Of a stretch of 64,000 nucleotides of DNA, positions 27,900 through 36,503 are shown one piece after another (the first letter of the stretch is position 1; every line of letters starts with the position of its first letter). The notes beneath the pieces were generated by a model that saw only the letters and a program-made list of their open reading frames with translations, searched no databases and was not told where the DNA came from. The DNA is taken from the NCBI GenBank assembly GCA_014380365.1, contig JACMJZ010000007.1:150453-214452 (forward strand), given 5' to 3'. This DNA is from Pyrinomonadaceae bacterium (GTDB lineage: Bacteria; Acidobacteriota; Blastocatellia; Pyrinomonadales; Pyrinomonadaceae). A program made the translations under genes and the position numbers.

Positions 27900-29378
27900 C
27901 TAATAGAGATTCCCTTCGCGCTTGCGGCCGGTGTAGTCGACGTAGACGACTTTCAGTTCCGTGTAAAAATCGAGTGCGGTCGAACCCTGCTCGCGGTCGC
28001 CAATCCCGGTGCCTTTGATTCCGCCGAACGGAATGTGTGCTTCGCCGCCGGTAGTCGGGGAGTTGATGTGCGTCATGCCCGTTTCGATCTCGTCAACAAA
28101 ACGGAAGATGCGCGCCGCGTCATTCGTAAAGATCGATGACGAAAGACCGTACTCGGTGTCGTTGGCGACAATCATGGCCTCTTCGAAATTCTTTACACGC
28201 AGGACGGACAACACCGGGCCGAAGATCTCTTCGCGCGCGATGCGCATGTCAGGCGTGACGTGATCGAAGATTGTCGGGTGCACAAAGAAGCCCCTGTCGA
28301 GGCCGTTGCCGGTGGCGCGACTGCCGCCGCAAAGAAGCGTCGCGCCGTCTTCGCGTCCGACGTCGATGTACTTCAGCACAGTCTTAAATTGACTTTCATC
28401 AACGCTGGGGCCCATCTCGGTTTTTGGATCCATGCCGTCGCCGATTCGCATCGACTCGGCACGCTGCTGTAGCCGCTCAACGAATTCGTCCGCAATTTCG
28501 TTCACAACTACGGCGCGGCTTGTGGCCGTGCAGCGTTGCCCGGAGGATCCAAAGGCGCCCTGGGCGACGGACTCAACGGTCAGATCCAGATCCGCATCTT
28601 CCAGAATGACGACCGGATTCTTGCCCCCCATCTCGCATTGGACCTTCGCGCCGCGCCTCGAGACCTCTTCGTAAAGCCGTATGCCCACCTCATTGGAGCC
28701 GGTGAAAGAAACTGCCTTCACCGCCAGGTGGTTTATGATCTCGTCGCCCGCCTCAGAACCTGAGCCCAGGACCAAATTCAAAACGCCGGGTGGTATTCCA
28801 GCTTCCGCGAATATCTCAACTATGCGCACCGCCGTCGCCGGCGTGAGCGTTGCTGGTTTGAAGACGACTGTATTTCCGGCGACAAGCGCGGGCGCGATCT
28901 TCCAAACCGGAATGGCTACGGGAAAATTCCAGGGAGTGACGCACGCAACGACACCCAGCGGCTGCTTGATGGTGTAGGCGAAGTTTGAAGGCAGCTCCGA
29001 CTGAATTGTTTCCCCATTCATTCGCCGCGACTCACCGGCGCAAAACTCAGCTACATTGATCGAGCGTTGCAGTTCGCCGCGCGATTCAGAGATCGTTTTG
29101 CCTTCTTCGCGGGTGAGAATCTGGGCGAGTTCTTCTTTGTGTTCTTCCAGCAGCCGAGCCGCGCGGGCGACGATTCTTCCGCGCGCGGGCGCCGGAGTGG
29201 CCCGCCATGAAGGAAAATTTTCGGCGGCTGATTCTACCGCGCGCTTTGCTTCCGCGCGGGAAGCCTGTTTCACCGTTCCGATAATGTCGTCGGTGTTCGC
29301 GGGGTTGATGTTATTGACGCTCTTTGACGAAGCAGACTCGACCCACTCGCCGTTGATAAAATTTCGATAAGTATCCAT
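27900..29378 (-). CDS. NAD(P)-dependent aldehyde dehydrogenase
   Basis: 492 aa from the ATG at 29378 ([12 protein letters not shown]). Oxidises an aldehyde to acid through a cysteine thioester. [29 protein letters not shown], the general-base Glu in CEMGGKNPV and the nucleophile in [11 protein letters not shown] are present; VLRV and the substrate loop [16 protein letters not shown] follow. It most resembles semialdehyde dehydrogenases of the 2-oxoglutarate-semialdehyde type. Downstream of beta-alanine formation a malonate-semialdehyde role is conceivable but unproven, and no transaminase is present. Confidence 0.9.
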   Translation of the reverse strand: MDTYRNFINGEWVESASSKSVNNINPANTDDIIGTVKQASRAEAKRAVESAAENFPSWRATPAPARGRIVARAARLLEEHKEELAQILTREEGKTISESRGELQRSINVAEFCAGESRRMNGETIQSELPSNFAYTIKQPLGVVACVTPWNFPVAIPVWKIAPALVAGNTVVFKPATLTPATAVRIVEIFAEAGIPPGVLNLVLGSGSEAGDEIINHLAVKAVSFTGSNEVGIRLYEEVSRRGAKVQCEMGGKNPVVILEDADLDLTVESVAQGAFGSSGQRCTATSRAVVVNEIADEFVERLQQRAESMRIGDGMDPKTEMGPSVDESQFKTVLKYIDVGREDGATLLCGGSRATGNGLDRGFFVHPTIFDHVTPDMRIAREEIFGPVLSVLRVKNFEEAMIVANDTEYGLSSSIFTNDAARIFRFVDEIETGMTHINSPTTGGEAHIPFGGIKGTGIGDREQGSTALDFYTELKVVYVDYTGRKREGNLY

Positions 29379-29528
29379 AAACTCTTCGCTCGTTTTGAAG
29401 AACTGCTCCAAACTGCTTCAGACTTCGCCCACTGAATTGTTGCTTGCGGGATGTTGATTGTACAACAACTGGTTCTGGATTTCGCCGCAACTCGCCGCGT
29501 GAGCGCAAAACCTGGGGCCGCCAAACCT

Positions 29529-29570
29529 GGGAGCGCAGGCATCCTGCCTGCAATGAGCGCCGCCACGGCG
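29529..29570. repeat. GCAGGCATCCTGCCTGCAATGAGCG repeat, copy 1
   Basis: GGAGCGCAGGCATCCTGCCT and the following CAATGAGCG recur almost identically at 60131-60172. Contains the palindrome GCAGGCATCCTGCCTGC. It lies within the spurious upstream part of ORF 29444..31258. Confidence 0.75.
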
Positions 29571-29695
29571 CGAACAATTCGGCGCAGCCGCTTACCTCGC
29601 GGTACATGAAGGACCTCACGTTCTGGCGGATCGCTCCAATAACATTTCCGTGCTATATAACTGGCAAGCGGCACTCGATAGTTTCCAAAGACTGC

Positions 29696-31258
29696 ATGAA
29701 CCCCAACGCCACGGAACAATCACACCACAATTTGGCCGACCTACTCGAGCAACGCGCCACGCAAACGCCGGGAAGGCATTTTCTCTTTTCGGAAGCAGAT
29801 GAGCGTAGCTTTACCTATGCCGAGTTTGACCAGGCGGTCACTCGTGTCGCGCGCTTACTTCAGTCCATGGGCATCACGAAAGGTGACGCCGTTAGCCTGT
29901 TGATGCCAAACAGCGCGGAGTACATCATTGCTTACTTCGCTTGTTGGAGACTGGGTGCAGTTGCCGGGCCGGTGAATTCATTACTGAAAGCTGATGAAGT
30001 TGCTTTTGTGATCTCGGATTCGGACGCGAAGGCTGTCATGGTGCATTCCGAGTTCCTGCCAATGATTGAGGGCCTCAAGGACAAGTTGCCAAGTTTGCAA
30101 GCCGTCATCGAATTTGATGATGAAGCAGCAGCGACAAAAGAATTCTCCGAAGACTTAAGTCAGCAAGGGTCGACAAACTTAAGTTTGTCGGACATCAATC
30201 GTGACGACGATGCGATTATCATTTACACCTCAGGCACGACCGGCAAACCAAAAGGCTGTCTGCTCACGCACGGGAATCTAATCGCCAACGCCAGGCAGAT
30301 CAGCGATTGGCTCGGGTTCACCAAAGACGAAAGGCTGTTGAGCATCATGCCGCTGTTTCACATGAACGCGGTATCGGTCACTACGATGTCGGCGTTGTAC
30401 GCCGGCGGGTCAACAGTCGTCAGTCCAAAGTTTTCTGCCTCGCGCTTCTGGCAGATTATCTCCGACTACCAAATCACATCATTCGGTTCGGTGGCGACGA
30501 TGCTGTCCATGCTGTTGACCAAATACCCCGACGGCGTTCCCGCAGGCTTGAAGACTGACCAGTTGCGCTTTGCGATGTGCGGTTCCGCCCCGGTGCCCGC
30601 GGAAGTGATGCAGCGTTTCGAACGAACTTTCAATTGCCTGGTCATCGAGGGGTATGGGCTCTCGGAATCAACCTGCCGCTCAACTTTCAATCCACCCGAC
30701 ACGCGTCGCCGGCCGGGCTCGTGCGGCATGGCCATTGGAAATGAAATGAGAGTGGTTGACGAAGAGGGCAGAGAAGTGGGTGATGGCGGACTCGGCGAGA
30801 TTGTGCTGCGAGGCGAAAACGTCTTAAAGGGTTACTACAAAAACCCGGAGGCAAACAAGACCGCTTTCCGAGACGGTTGGTTTCACACGGGTGACATCGG
30901 CTACCGCGATGCAGACGGGTTTTTCTACATCGTCGATCGCAAGAGTGACATGATCATTCGCGGCGGTGAAAATATCTACCCGCGCGAGATCGACGAGGTT
31001 CTCTATCAACACCCAGCCGTAGCTGCCGCCGCGACCATCGGAGTCCCCGACGATCTCTACGGAGAAGAAGTTTCTGCGTTCATCGTGCTAAGAGGGGGGA
31101 TGGAAGCGACTGAGGAGGAAATGATCTCCTATTGCAGGGAACACCTGGCGGATTTCAAGTGCCCCAAGACTATCCACTTCGTTGCCGACATTCCCAAGGG
31201 TCCCACCGGAAAACTTCTCAAACGTGAGTTAACTCGCCAGTTCACCGACCCCAAATAG
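29696..31258 (+). CDS. AMP-dependent acyl-CoA synthetase/ligase
   Basis: 520 aa from the ATG at 29696; the 84 residues before it come from repeats. Activates a carboxylic acid with ATP to an acyl-AMP, then an acyl-CoA. Motifs: IIYTSGTTGKPKGCLLTHGNL region P-loop, GYGLSEST, GWFHTGDIGY, VDRKSDMIIRGGENIYP and PTGKLLK with the catalytic Lys. Substrate chain length is not evident. In the linker just before the P-loop, a perfect 20-bp palindrome of a dispersed repeat family is translated in frame (residues about 158-166, STNLSLSDI). Confidence 0.9.
   Translation: MNPNATEQSHHNLADLLEQRATQTPGRHFLFSEADERSFTYAEFDQAVTRVARLLQSMGITKGDAVSLLMPNSAEYIIAYFACWRLGAVAGPVNSLLKADEVAFVISDSDAKAVMVHSEFLPMIEGLKDKLPSLQAVIEFDDEAAATKEFSEDLSQQGSTNLSLSDINRDDDAIIIYTSGTTGKPKGCLLTHGNLIANARQISDWLGFTKDERLLSIMPLFHMNAVSVTTMSALYAGGSTVVSPKFSASRFWQIISDYQITSFGSVATMLSMLLTKYPDGVPAGLKTDQLRFAMCGSAPVPAEVMQRFERTFNCLVIEGYGLSESTCRSTFNPPDTRRRPGSCGMAIGNEMRVVDEEGREVGDGGLGEIVLRGENVLKGYYKNPEANKTAFRDGWFHTGDIGYRDADGFFYIVDRKSDMIIRGGENIYPREIDEVLYQHPAVAAAATIGVPDDLYGEEVSAFIVLRGGMEATEEEMISYCREHLADFKCPKTIHFVADIPKGPTGKLLKRELTRQFTDPK
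30171..30190. repeat. Palindromic repeat unit inside a coding sequence
   Basis: CGACAAACTTAAGTTTGTCG is a perfect 20-bp palindrome followed by GACATC, the same unit as at 14510-14571 and 54388-54412. Here it is within the acyl-CoA ligase gene and keeps the frame. Confidence 0.85.
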
Positions 31259-31308
31259 AATATCAGTGGGGTCCCTGGCTGGCCTAAAATTCTACCCACT
31301 TCACGGTT

Positions 31309-31337
31309 TTGACAAGGACCTATCATTCGCATAAAGT
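31309..31337 (+). promoter_or_regulatory. Sigma-70-type promoter, copy 1
   Basis: TTGACA, exactly 17 bases, TAAAGT. The same arrangement with TAGAGT occurs at 32678-32706 ahead of the next gene, and the text between (CATTCGCA at the 3' end) is conserved. Confidence 0.75.
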
Positions 31338-31562
31338 ACGCCCGCTTGACACAGTGTAGCTTGCACACCGCCGGATAGGGTGCGGACCCCGGACGGTAGC
31401 GTGTGATGTTGGAACGACAAGCCTCGGGATTTGCCCCCGCTTTGCTTCACCGTTTCCTACCACATCACGATAGCTCTGCTTAACTCCCTGGCGTTGAAAT
31501 TTAGTCTCGCCAGCTGTAGGTCGGAAACGAAGACCTCCCACATCATCCAAAGGAGCAGCCCC
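31338..31562 (+). ncRNA. Candidate structured leader RNA, copy 1
   Basis: About 225 nt between the promoter and the ATG, closely matching the leader at 32707-32939. Predicted elements by eye: a hairpin CACACCG-CCGG...CCGG-A-CGG-TAGC-GTGTG; a stem AAGC..CGGG/CCCG..GCTT closing ATTTGCC; CTGGCG/CGCCAG; and a last stem AGGTC/GACCT just before the ribosome site AAGGAG. The first hairpin is identical in both copies, while the last one keeps pairing with altered bases. I cannot match it to a known riboswitch class. Confidence 0.55.
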
Positions 31563-32570
31563 ATGAATTTTAGAAAACTAAGAATGAAGGTAAGAAGACC
31601 CTTGACCCTCGCTTCCGTAACTACCCTCGCGGCGTTGATTGCCCTCGGCGGCATTGTAAGCGGCGCGGGATCGACCGTAGTTGTGACGCCGACCAATCCG
31701 AATGGCTGGGTCGAGGTGCATTCGACCTGCGGTCTCCCCACAACTGGTTCGCAATCGTTTGTTAATGGACCGGGAACGCCGCCGCGGGGAAACGGGAGCC
31801 ATCAATTCAATATTGGCCTTAACGGTGATTCATTTGAAACCCATCGTACTCCAAATCACAATGGGACATTGATTGCCGACATCACTGACTTGAGCTACAG
31901 CACATACGTTCAGGTAACTGGCAGCGGCGGACAAGCGCCATATCTTAACCTGCTTGTTGACACTACTGGCGACGGCATGTCAGACGATCAATTGTTCTTT
32001 GAGCCCGTTTATCAGGACGGTAACTACGGCTTCCCAAATCAAGGAACTCTCGCGACTGGAGTTTGGCAGGAATGGGACTCCGTCCAGGGTGGTTGGTGGG
32101 CGTTAAGCGCAGGTACCTTTGGCCCACCGCTGGTTTCCTTAGCTACTTACGCGGCTGCGAATCCCGGAGCAAAGCTTGCCACCAGCCCCGCGGGAGCATT
32201 GCGTGTCGCGACCGGTTGTGGAGCCGGTGCCTGGGATAATTTTATTGGGAATGCTGATGCGCTGACATTCGGCGCGAATGGGAACTTGGTCACCTATGAC
32301 TTTGAACTTCTGAGCGACAGCGACGGCGATGGCGTTTCTGACGACGATGACAACTGCCCGACAACACCCAACTCCGGTCAGGAGGATGCGGACGGTGATG
32401 GGTTCGGCGACGCGTGCGATCCGTGTCCCAATACCCCCGGCGTTTCCTGTCCGGTAGCCACTAACAAAGACCAGTGCAAGAAGGACGGCTGGCGGACCCT
32501 ATTCCGTGCGAACGGAACCTCCTTTAAGAACCAGGGCGACTGCGTTAGTTATACGCAAAATGGCAAGTAG
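31563..32570 (+). CDS. Secreted protein with thrombospondin type 3 repeats
   Basis: 335 aa from the ATG at 31563 (AAGGAG upstream); the track start lies in the leader. Long basic signal peptide to about residue 36. The middle 200 residues are a beta-rich unknown domain. Near residue 255 come calcium-binding TSP3-type repeats, DSDGDGVSDDDDNCP and DADGDGFGDACDPCP, then a C-terminal module of about 35 residues with CKKDGW and NQGDCVSYTQNGK, shared almost exactly with the next gene product. It has its own promoter, leader and terminator. Probably a surface or matrix protein; no enzymatic motif seen. Confidence 0.82.
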   Translation: MNFRKLRMKVRRPLTLASVTTLAALIALGGIVSGAGSTVVVTPTNPNGWVEVHSTCGLPTTGSQSFVNGPGTPPRGNGSHQFNIGLNGDSFETHRTPNHNGTLIADITDLSYSTYVQVTGSGGQAPYLNLLVDTTGDGMSDDQLFFEPVYQDGNYGFPNQGTLATGVWQEWDSVQGGWWALSAGTFGPPLVSLATYAAANPGAKLATSPAGALRVATGCGAGAWDNFIGNADALTFGANGNLVTYDFELLSDSDGDGVSDDDDNCPTTPNSGQEDADGDGFGDACDPCPNTPGVSCPVATNKDQCKKDGWRTLFRANGTSFKNQGDCVSYTQNGK

Positions 32571-32587
32571 TTAAGTCCACCTAACCA

Positions 32588-32622
32588 AAAAGGGCGAGTC
32601 CGTTAGCGGACCCGCCCTTTTC
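32588..32622 (+). terminator. Rho-independent terminator
   Basis: AAAAGGGCGAGTCCG-TTAG-CGGACCCGCCCTTTT: a 15-base stem with one mismatch and a T-run, 17 bases after the stop. Two relatives of this terminator follow the next two genes. Confidence 0.9.
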
Positions 32623-32677
32623 TGACTAACAAATCATTTCGGATTTATGTTTGCTGCTTCTAACTGCCAATACTGCT

Positions 32678-32706
32678 TTGACAAAGACTGCTCATTCGCA
32701 TAGAGT
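32678..32706 (+). promoter_or_regulatory. Sigma-70-type promoter, copy 2
   Basis: TTGACA, 17 bases, TAGAGT. Aligned with the promoter at 31309-31337, including the conserved CATTCGCA preceding the -10. Confidence 0.75.
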
Positions 32707-32939
32707 ACGCGCGCTTTATAGATTGTAGTTTGGCACACCGCCGGATAGGGTGCGGACCCCGGACGGTAGCGTGTGGTATCGGAACGACAAGCTTCGGGAT
32801 TTGCCCCCGCTTCGCTTCAGCGCTTCCTATCCACGTCACAAAACTTTTTATGCAAGCTCCCTGGCGTTGAAGTCTGTCTCGCCAGCAGTCGGTCGGCCCC
32901 CGAATCGACCTCCCACTGATCCTAACTAAGGAGAAATGT
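32707..32939 (+). ncRNA. Candidate structured leader RNA, copy 2
   Basis: About 233 nt. Shares with copy 1 the GCACACCGCCGG...GACGGTAGCGTGTG hairpin, GGAACGACAAGC, CGGGATTTGCCCCCGCTT, CTCCCTGGCGTTGAA and CTCGCCAG blocks in the same order and spacing. Between blocks the sequences differ, which argues for selection on the blocks and not just a very recent duplication. It ends in AAGGAGAAATGT before the ATG at 32940. A first ATG at 32936 opens only a five-codon frame. Confidence 0.55.
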
Positions 32940-34448
32940 ATGAAACTAAGTAGATCAGCCGTGCTGTTTGCACTGGCCATAACGCTTGTGTCAGGATTCA
33001 TGATTTGCGGCACTAACACTGCTGACGCCGCCGCCACACTCACAGTTGGCAATGCGAGTTCGCTGCCGTGTACAGGTACCTACTCGTCGATTTCGGCAGC
33101 GGTGGCCGCGGCTTCGTCAGGCGACACTATCCAGGTCTGTCCCGGTACATACCCGGAATCCATCGGCGTAGATAAAGGGCTCATTATTAACGGCGCAAAC
33201 GCCGGTACTAACCCGAACACCGGCATCCGGGGCGCAGAATCCATAATCAGCGGGCCTGGCGGCCCTGGCATTCGGATCGGCACAACCGAACCTGTGACGA
33301 TCGATGGGTTTACCTTTTCTGGTGGGACTGGCCCGATGATCGACTCGTACACGTCAGGCCACAACCCGACCATCATTAAGAATATCTTCACCGGCCAGGT
33401 TAATGGCTTTTTCTTTAACGAACCGGCTTTGTTCACGTTCGAAGATAACTACCTGCACGACCTGACCGATTGCGGAGGATGTGAAGGAGTTTTCATCGCA
33501 GGAAACTGGAACGGCAGCACCGGAACCGTAGCCTCGATCAAAGATAATGTGTGGTCGAACCTTCTTGACACCCCTGCGACGAACCTGAGCAACATTTCAG
33601 GCACTATCTCGGGGAACAGCTTCTCCTACGTAGCGTACTACTGCGTGTTTCTTGCGAATGCCACGAATGTCGATGTAACGGACAATACGTTCGATCAAAC
33701 CATCAATCCTGACATCACGGTTCGGACCTGGGGCGCCGGGATTCGCTTCTTCACGCCCTCGGCGGGTTTCGGAGCAAGGATCACGGGTAACACTTTCTCG
33801 AATAACTACGTGGGGATCGGTGTGCGCATGGGGAGTCCGACTGCCGACATCAGCGGAATGGATGTCTATGCACACGAGAACAATTTCGTGGCCAACACGG
33901 CGGCCGGACTCCGCCACGACGGACTGGGCACTTTCAACGCCACGTGCAACTGGTGGAACAGCGCCAGCGGCCCGACCAATCCCGGCAACCCGGGAGGCAC
34001 CGGCGATGTCGTCGATGGCACTGGCCCCGTGACCTTTACTCCCTGGCAGACCTCGTCTGGTGGAGCTTGCGTTGGGCCGGATGCGGATAACGACGGGATT
34101 ACAGACAGTGCCGATAACTGCCCGACTGTAGCGAATCCCGGTCAGGAGGATGCGGACAACGACGATATCGGCGACGCTTGCGACACGTGCAATGACGTTG
34201 ATGGAGACGGAGTATGCGGCAATGTTGACAACTGCCCAACCGTACCCAACCCAACTCAGACGGATACGGACGGTGACAATATCGGCAACGCTTGCGATCC
34301 CTGCCCGAACACACCAGGCATTTCTTGCCCGATAGCCACTAACAAGGACCAGTGCAAAAATGGCGGCTGGCAGACACGGTTCCGTGCGAACGGAACTCCC
34401 TTCAAGAACCAGGGCGACTGCGTTAGTTATACCCAAAACGGCAAGTAG
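32940..34448 (+). CDS. Secreted parallel beta-helix protein with TSP3 repeats
   Basis: 502 aa, signal peptide to about residue 30 (ADAAA). Residues 35-365 form a right-handed beta-helix of the pectate lyase/NosD type: YSSISAAVAAASSGDTIQVCPGTYPE, then repeated N-x-F and N-T-F turns, and TCNWWNSASGPTNPGNPGG at the end, which is common in such proteins. Then TSP3 calcium-binding repeats (DADNDGITDSADNCP, DADNDDIGDACDTC, DVDGDGVCGNVDNCP, DTDGDNIGNACDPCP) and the same CKNGGW...NQGDCVSYTQNGK module as the preceding protein. Likely binds or cleaves polysaccharide at the cell surface; catalysis is not evident. Confidence 0.85.
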   Translation: MKLSRSAVLFALAITLVSGFMICGTNTADAAATLTVGNASSLPCTGTYSSISAAVAAASSGDTIQVCPGTYPESIGVDKGLIINGANAGTNPNTGIRGAESIISGPGGPGIRIGTTEPVTIDGFTFSGGTGPMIDSYTSGHNPTIIKNIFTGQVNGFFFNEPALFTFEDNYLHDLTDCGGCEGVFIAGNWNGSTGTVASIKDNVWSNLLDTPATNLSNISGTISGNSFSYVAYYCVFLANATNVDVTDNTFDQTINPDITVRTWGAGIRFFTPSAGFGARITGNTFSNNYVGIGVRMGSPTADISGMDVYAHENNFVANTAAGLRHDGLGTFNATCNWWNSASGPTNPGNPGGTGDVVDGTGPVTFTPWQTSSGGACVGPDADNDGITDSADNCPTVANPGQEDADNDDIGDACDTCNDVDGDGVCGNVDNCPTVPNPTQTDTDGDNIGNACDPCPNTPGISCPIATNKDQCKNGGWQTRFRANGTPFKNQGDCVSYTQNGK

Positions 34449-34464
34449 TTGAGGCCCCTAACCC

Positions 34465-34497
34465 AAAAGGGCGAGTCCGGACATGGACTCGCCCTTT
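34465..34497 (+). terminator. Rho-independent terminator
   Basis: AAAGGGCGAGTCC-GGACAT-GGACTCGCCCTTT, a perfect stem 16 bases after the stop. Sequence-related to the terminators at 32588 and 35409. Confidence 0.88.
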
Positions 34498-34590
34498 CCG
34501 CTTAGTTCCACGTTCCTATGGCGTGCTCATTCGACGGGATCTTGGTCGAGAAACCTGAAACCCACTTAGATAGAACAAAGGAGATTAACG

Positions 34591-35307
34591 ATGAGTTTGA
34601 AGAGACGTTTTTCACTGCTGCTCGCCACGCTGGGATGCCTGGTGATGGCCCTGTTTGTATTTGTTCCAAATACTTCCCATGCCGAAGACTTTGAAAATCC
34701 AAAGCCGGGAGCGCCGAAATGGAAAGTGGTTGACTATAACCGCATCCAGACACACCCAGCTCGCGTTCCCAATCGAATTCCCGGAGGCATAGCCTTCGAC
34801 TTTCTCTACAAGCCCGACACCGCGCTGCTGGGCACAAGCCATCCCTCTTATAATGGAGATCTTTTGGGGGATATGACGGGGAAGACGCTTTCTGCCACAG
34901 TCGGTATCACGGTTACGAGCGGAACGCCGGTATTTACGTACTATGGCGAGCCTGATGGTTGCGGTCGGCCGGCCAACGTTCGACTTTACTTCCGAACTGA
35001 TACCGGCGGAAAGTTTGAAGAAACGGATTACTGGTGGTCGAATCCAATGTCGGTTGATCTGCAGGCACTATTAGCAGGCGACGCAACTCTGGTGGCGAAC
35101 TTTTCCAATCCGGCCGAATGGTCAGACTTCTATGGGCACTTTGGAAACGATCCGCTGTACGCGGCGGCCTTTACCGAAGCTATCGCAGATGTACAGTTTG
35201 TCGGACTTTCGTTCGGCGGTGGATGCTTCTTTGAGAATGGCGTAGGTATTAGACCTGGTACAGGAAGCGCTTACTTCCGTTTGATGGACTTTACGGCGAC
35301 ACCTTAG
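34591..35307 (+). CDS. Secreted protein of unknown function
   Basis: 238 aa, ATG with AAAGGAGA upstream. Signal peptide to SHAE (residue 31). The mature part is aromatic- and beta-rich (NGDLLGDMTGKTLSATVGI, DYWWSNPMSVDL, FSNPAEWSDFYGHFG) and looks like a single carbohydrate-binding-like or laminin-type beta-sandwich; I cannot name the family. It lacks TSP3 repeats and the conserved leader of the two genes before it, but shares the terminator type, so it may be a functional neighbour. Confidence 0.7.
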   Translation: MSLKRRFSLLLATLGCLVMALFVFVPNTSHAEDFENPKPGAPKWKVVDYNRIQTHPARVPNRIPGGIAFDFLYKPDTALLGTSHPSYNGDLLGDMTGKTLSATVGITVTSGTPVFTYYGEPDGCGRPANVRLYFRTDTGGKFEETDYWWSNPMSVDLQALLAGDATLVANFSNPAEWSDFYGHFGNDPLYAAAFTEAIADVQFVGLSFGGGCFFENGVGIRPGTGSAYFRLMDFTATP

Positions 35308-35408
35308 GTCGATTTCGCGATTCTCGCTGAAGGTGTCGATGCGCGAGTTCGGCATTGTTTCGTGCTGCCGTCGGTAGTTCGAGAGTCGCACTCCGTTTTG
35401 TAGTAAAG

Positions 35409-35445
35409 AAAAAGGGCGAGACCGTATGATGGCCTCGCCATTTTT
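35409..35445 (+). terminator. Rho-independent terminator
   Basis: AAAGGGCGAGACC-GTATGAT-GGCCTCGCCATTTTT; related to the two preceding terminators. In the other direction it may also serve the minus-strand FTR1 gene ending at 35468. Confidence 0.8.
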
Positions 35446-35467
35446 CATGGTTTGGAATATCAGAAGG

Positions 35468-36310
35468 TTACGCTTGGCCAAGACTGACTCTGCCTGGGTA
35501 ATTTGGTTTCAATCGATCTTTCAACCAAGCGCCAACCAGCCAGAGCGCGCAGACGGAAATCATCGCCAGCGAAAACCATTTGCCGTAGAGTCCGTCCGGC
35601 GAAAACTTCTCAGTAGCCGTGTGCAGCGCTTCGCTGTTTGGAAGCAACCCGGCTTCGGAAAATTCATGGAATGAATAGATGCCTACCTGAAGCATAAATA
35701 GGAGCAGGAAAATGCCGGTGACTTGGAAGAACCTCTTCACGTTGATAAGGTGACTATAACGGGTCCAACCCCACGCGAATAGCACTGTGGCGCCAAGTCC
35801 CAAAAGTGCGCCGGTTACTAACTGAGAATTTCGCACCTGCATCAGCATCAACGCGGTTTCCATTCCCTCGCGCGTGATCATCAGGAACGTAAACAGAAAG
35901 ACTCCAGCCAGCGCAGCAAAGCGCGAAGTTCGAGACGACATTTCGCCCAGGCGATGATGCACCCGTTCGCGCAGCTTTGGTCCCGTGCGCCACATATGAA
36001 TCACCAGCGTTCCAACCATAACCATCGCCACAACCCCGAGAACACCTTCGCGAAGCGCTTCGTTGGCCAGGAACTGACCTGCAAAGGCGCCTGCCCTGTC
36101 ACCCAATACCTGCTGTAGGCGCGACTCTTCGACCCCGGATGCCAATACATAGCCAAGCGCGGCGCTGACGGAAAGTCCTAACGCGAGAGCAAGGTAAACA
36201 GCGGAGTTCAGCCAGCTTTGGCCGGACTTGCGCAGGTAGGAGAGAATCACCGCGACCAGCAGAAACGACTCAAAACCCTCGCGGAGCACGATAATGAAAG
36301 AATTAAGCAT
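35468..36310 (-). CDS. FTR1-family high-affinity iron permease
   Basis: 280 aa with seven transmembrane segments. The two iron-ligand motifs are REGFE (residues about 10-14) and REGME (about 147-151), the variants of REGLE that define FTR1/EfeU. Imports ferric or oxidised ferrous iron across the inner membrane. No EfeO/EfeB partners are adjacent. A 19-bp palindrome about 100 bases upstream suggests iron control. Confidence 0.92.
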   Translation of the reverse strand: MLNSFIIVLREGFESFLLVAVILSYLRKSGQSWLNSAVYLALALGLSVSAALGYVLASGVEESRLQQVLGDRAGAFAGQFLANEALREGVLGVVAMVMVGTLVIHMWRTGPKLRERVHHRLGEMSSRTSRFAALAGVFLFTFLMITREGMETALMLMQVRNSQLVTGALLGLGATVLFAWGWTRYSHLINVKRFFQVTGIFLLLFMLQVGIYSFHEFSEAGLLPNSEALHTATEKFSPDGLYGKWFSLAMISVCALWLVGAWLKDRLKPNYPGRVSLGQA

Positions 36311-36409
36311 GACAACGGCCTTCTTGAGAATGCCCCAGAAGAAATCAGCATGTCTCGTGGTTTTCTGCCGCCTCGCGCTAGGCGTGACGGGAGTTTGGAG
36401 TATAGCCTA

Positions 36410-36428
36410 ATTGAAAACAGTTTTCAAT
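36410..36428. promoter_or_regulatory. Perfect 19-bp palindrome, probable Fur-type operator
   Basis: ATTGAAAACAGTTTTCAAT has nine-base arms around one A. The 7-1-7 core TGAAAACAGTTTTCA resembles Fur boxes (TGAAAAT-N-ATTTTCA), and it lies 100 bases before the FTR1 start codon. Assignment to Fur is by similarity and context. Confidence 0.65.
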
Positions 36429-36503
36429 TTCAGTCTAGTGTCGTTGGCTGGTCGAGGCTCGCCGGGGGCTGGCACAACCGTGAGGTCAAGGTGCAAATGT
36501 TAA

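Noticed and set aside
29444-29695. Upstream extension of the acyl-CoA ligase
   Set aside because: Encoded by dispersed repeats with no similarity to the family; the ATG at 29696 gives the normal length.
31338-31562. Leader as a c-di-GMP-I riboswitch
   Set aside because: The core with GACGCAAAGC and the GGTTACCG-type closing element could not be found, so the class was not assigned.
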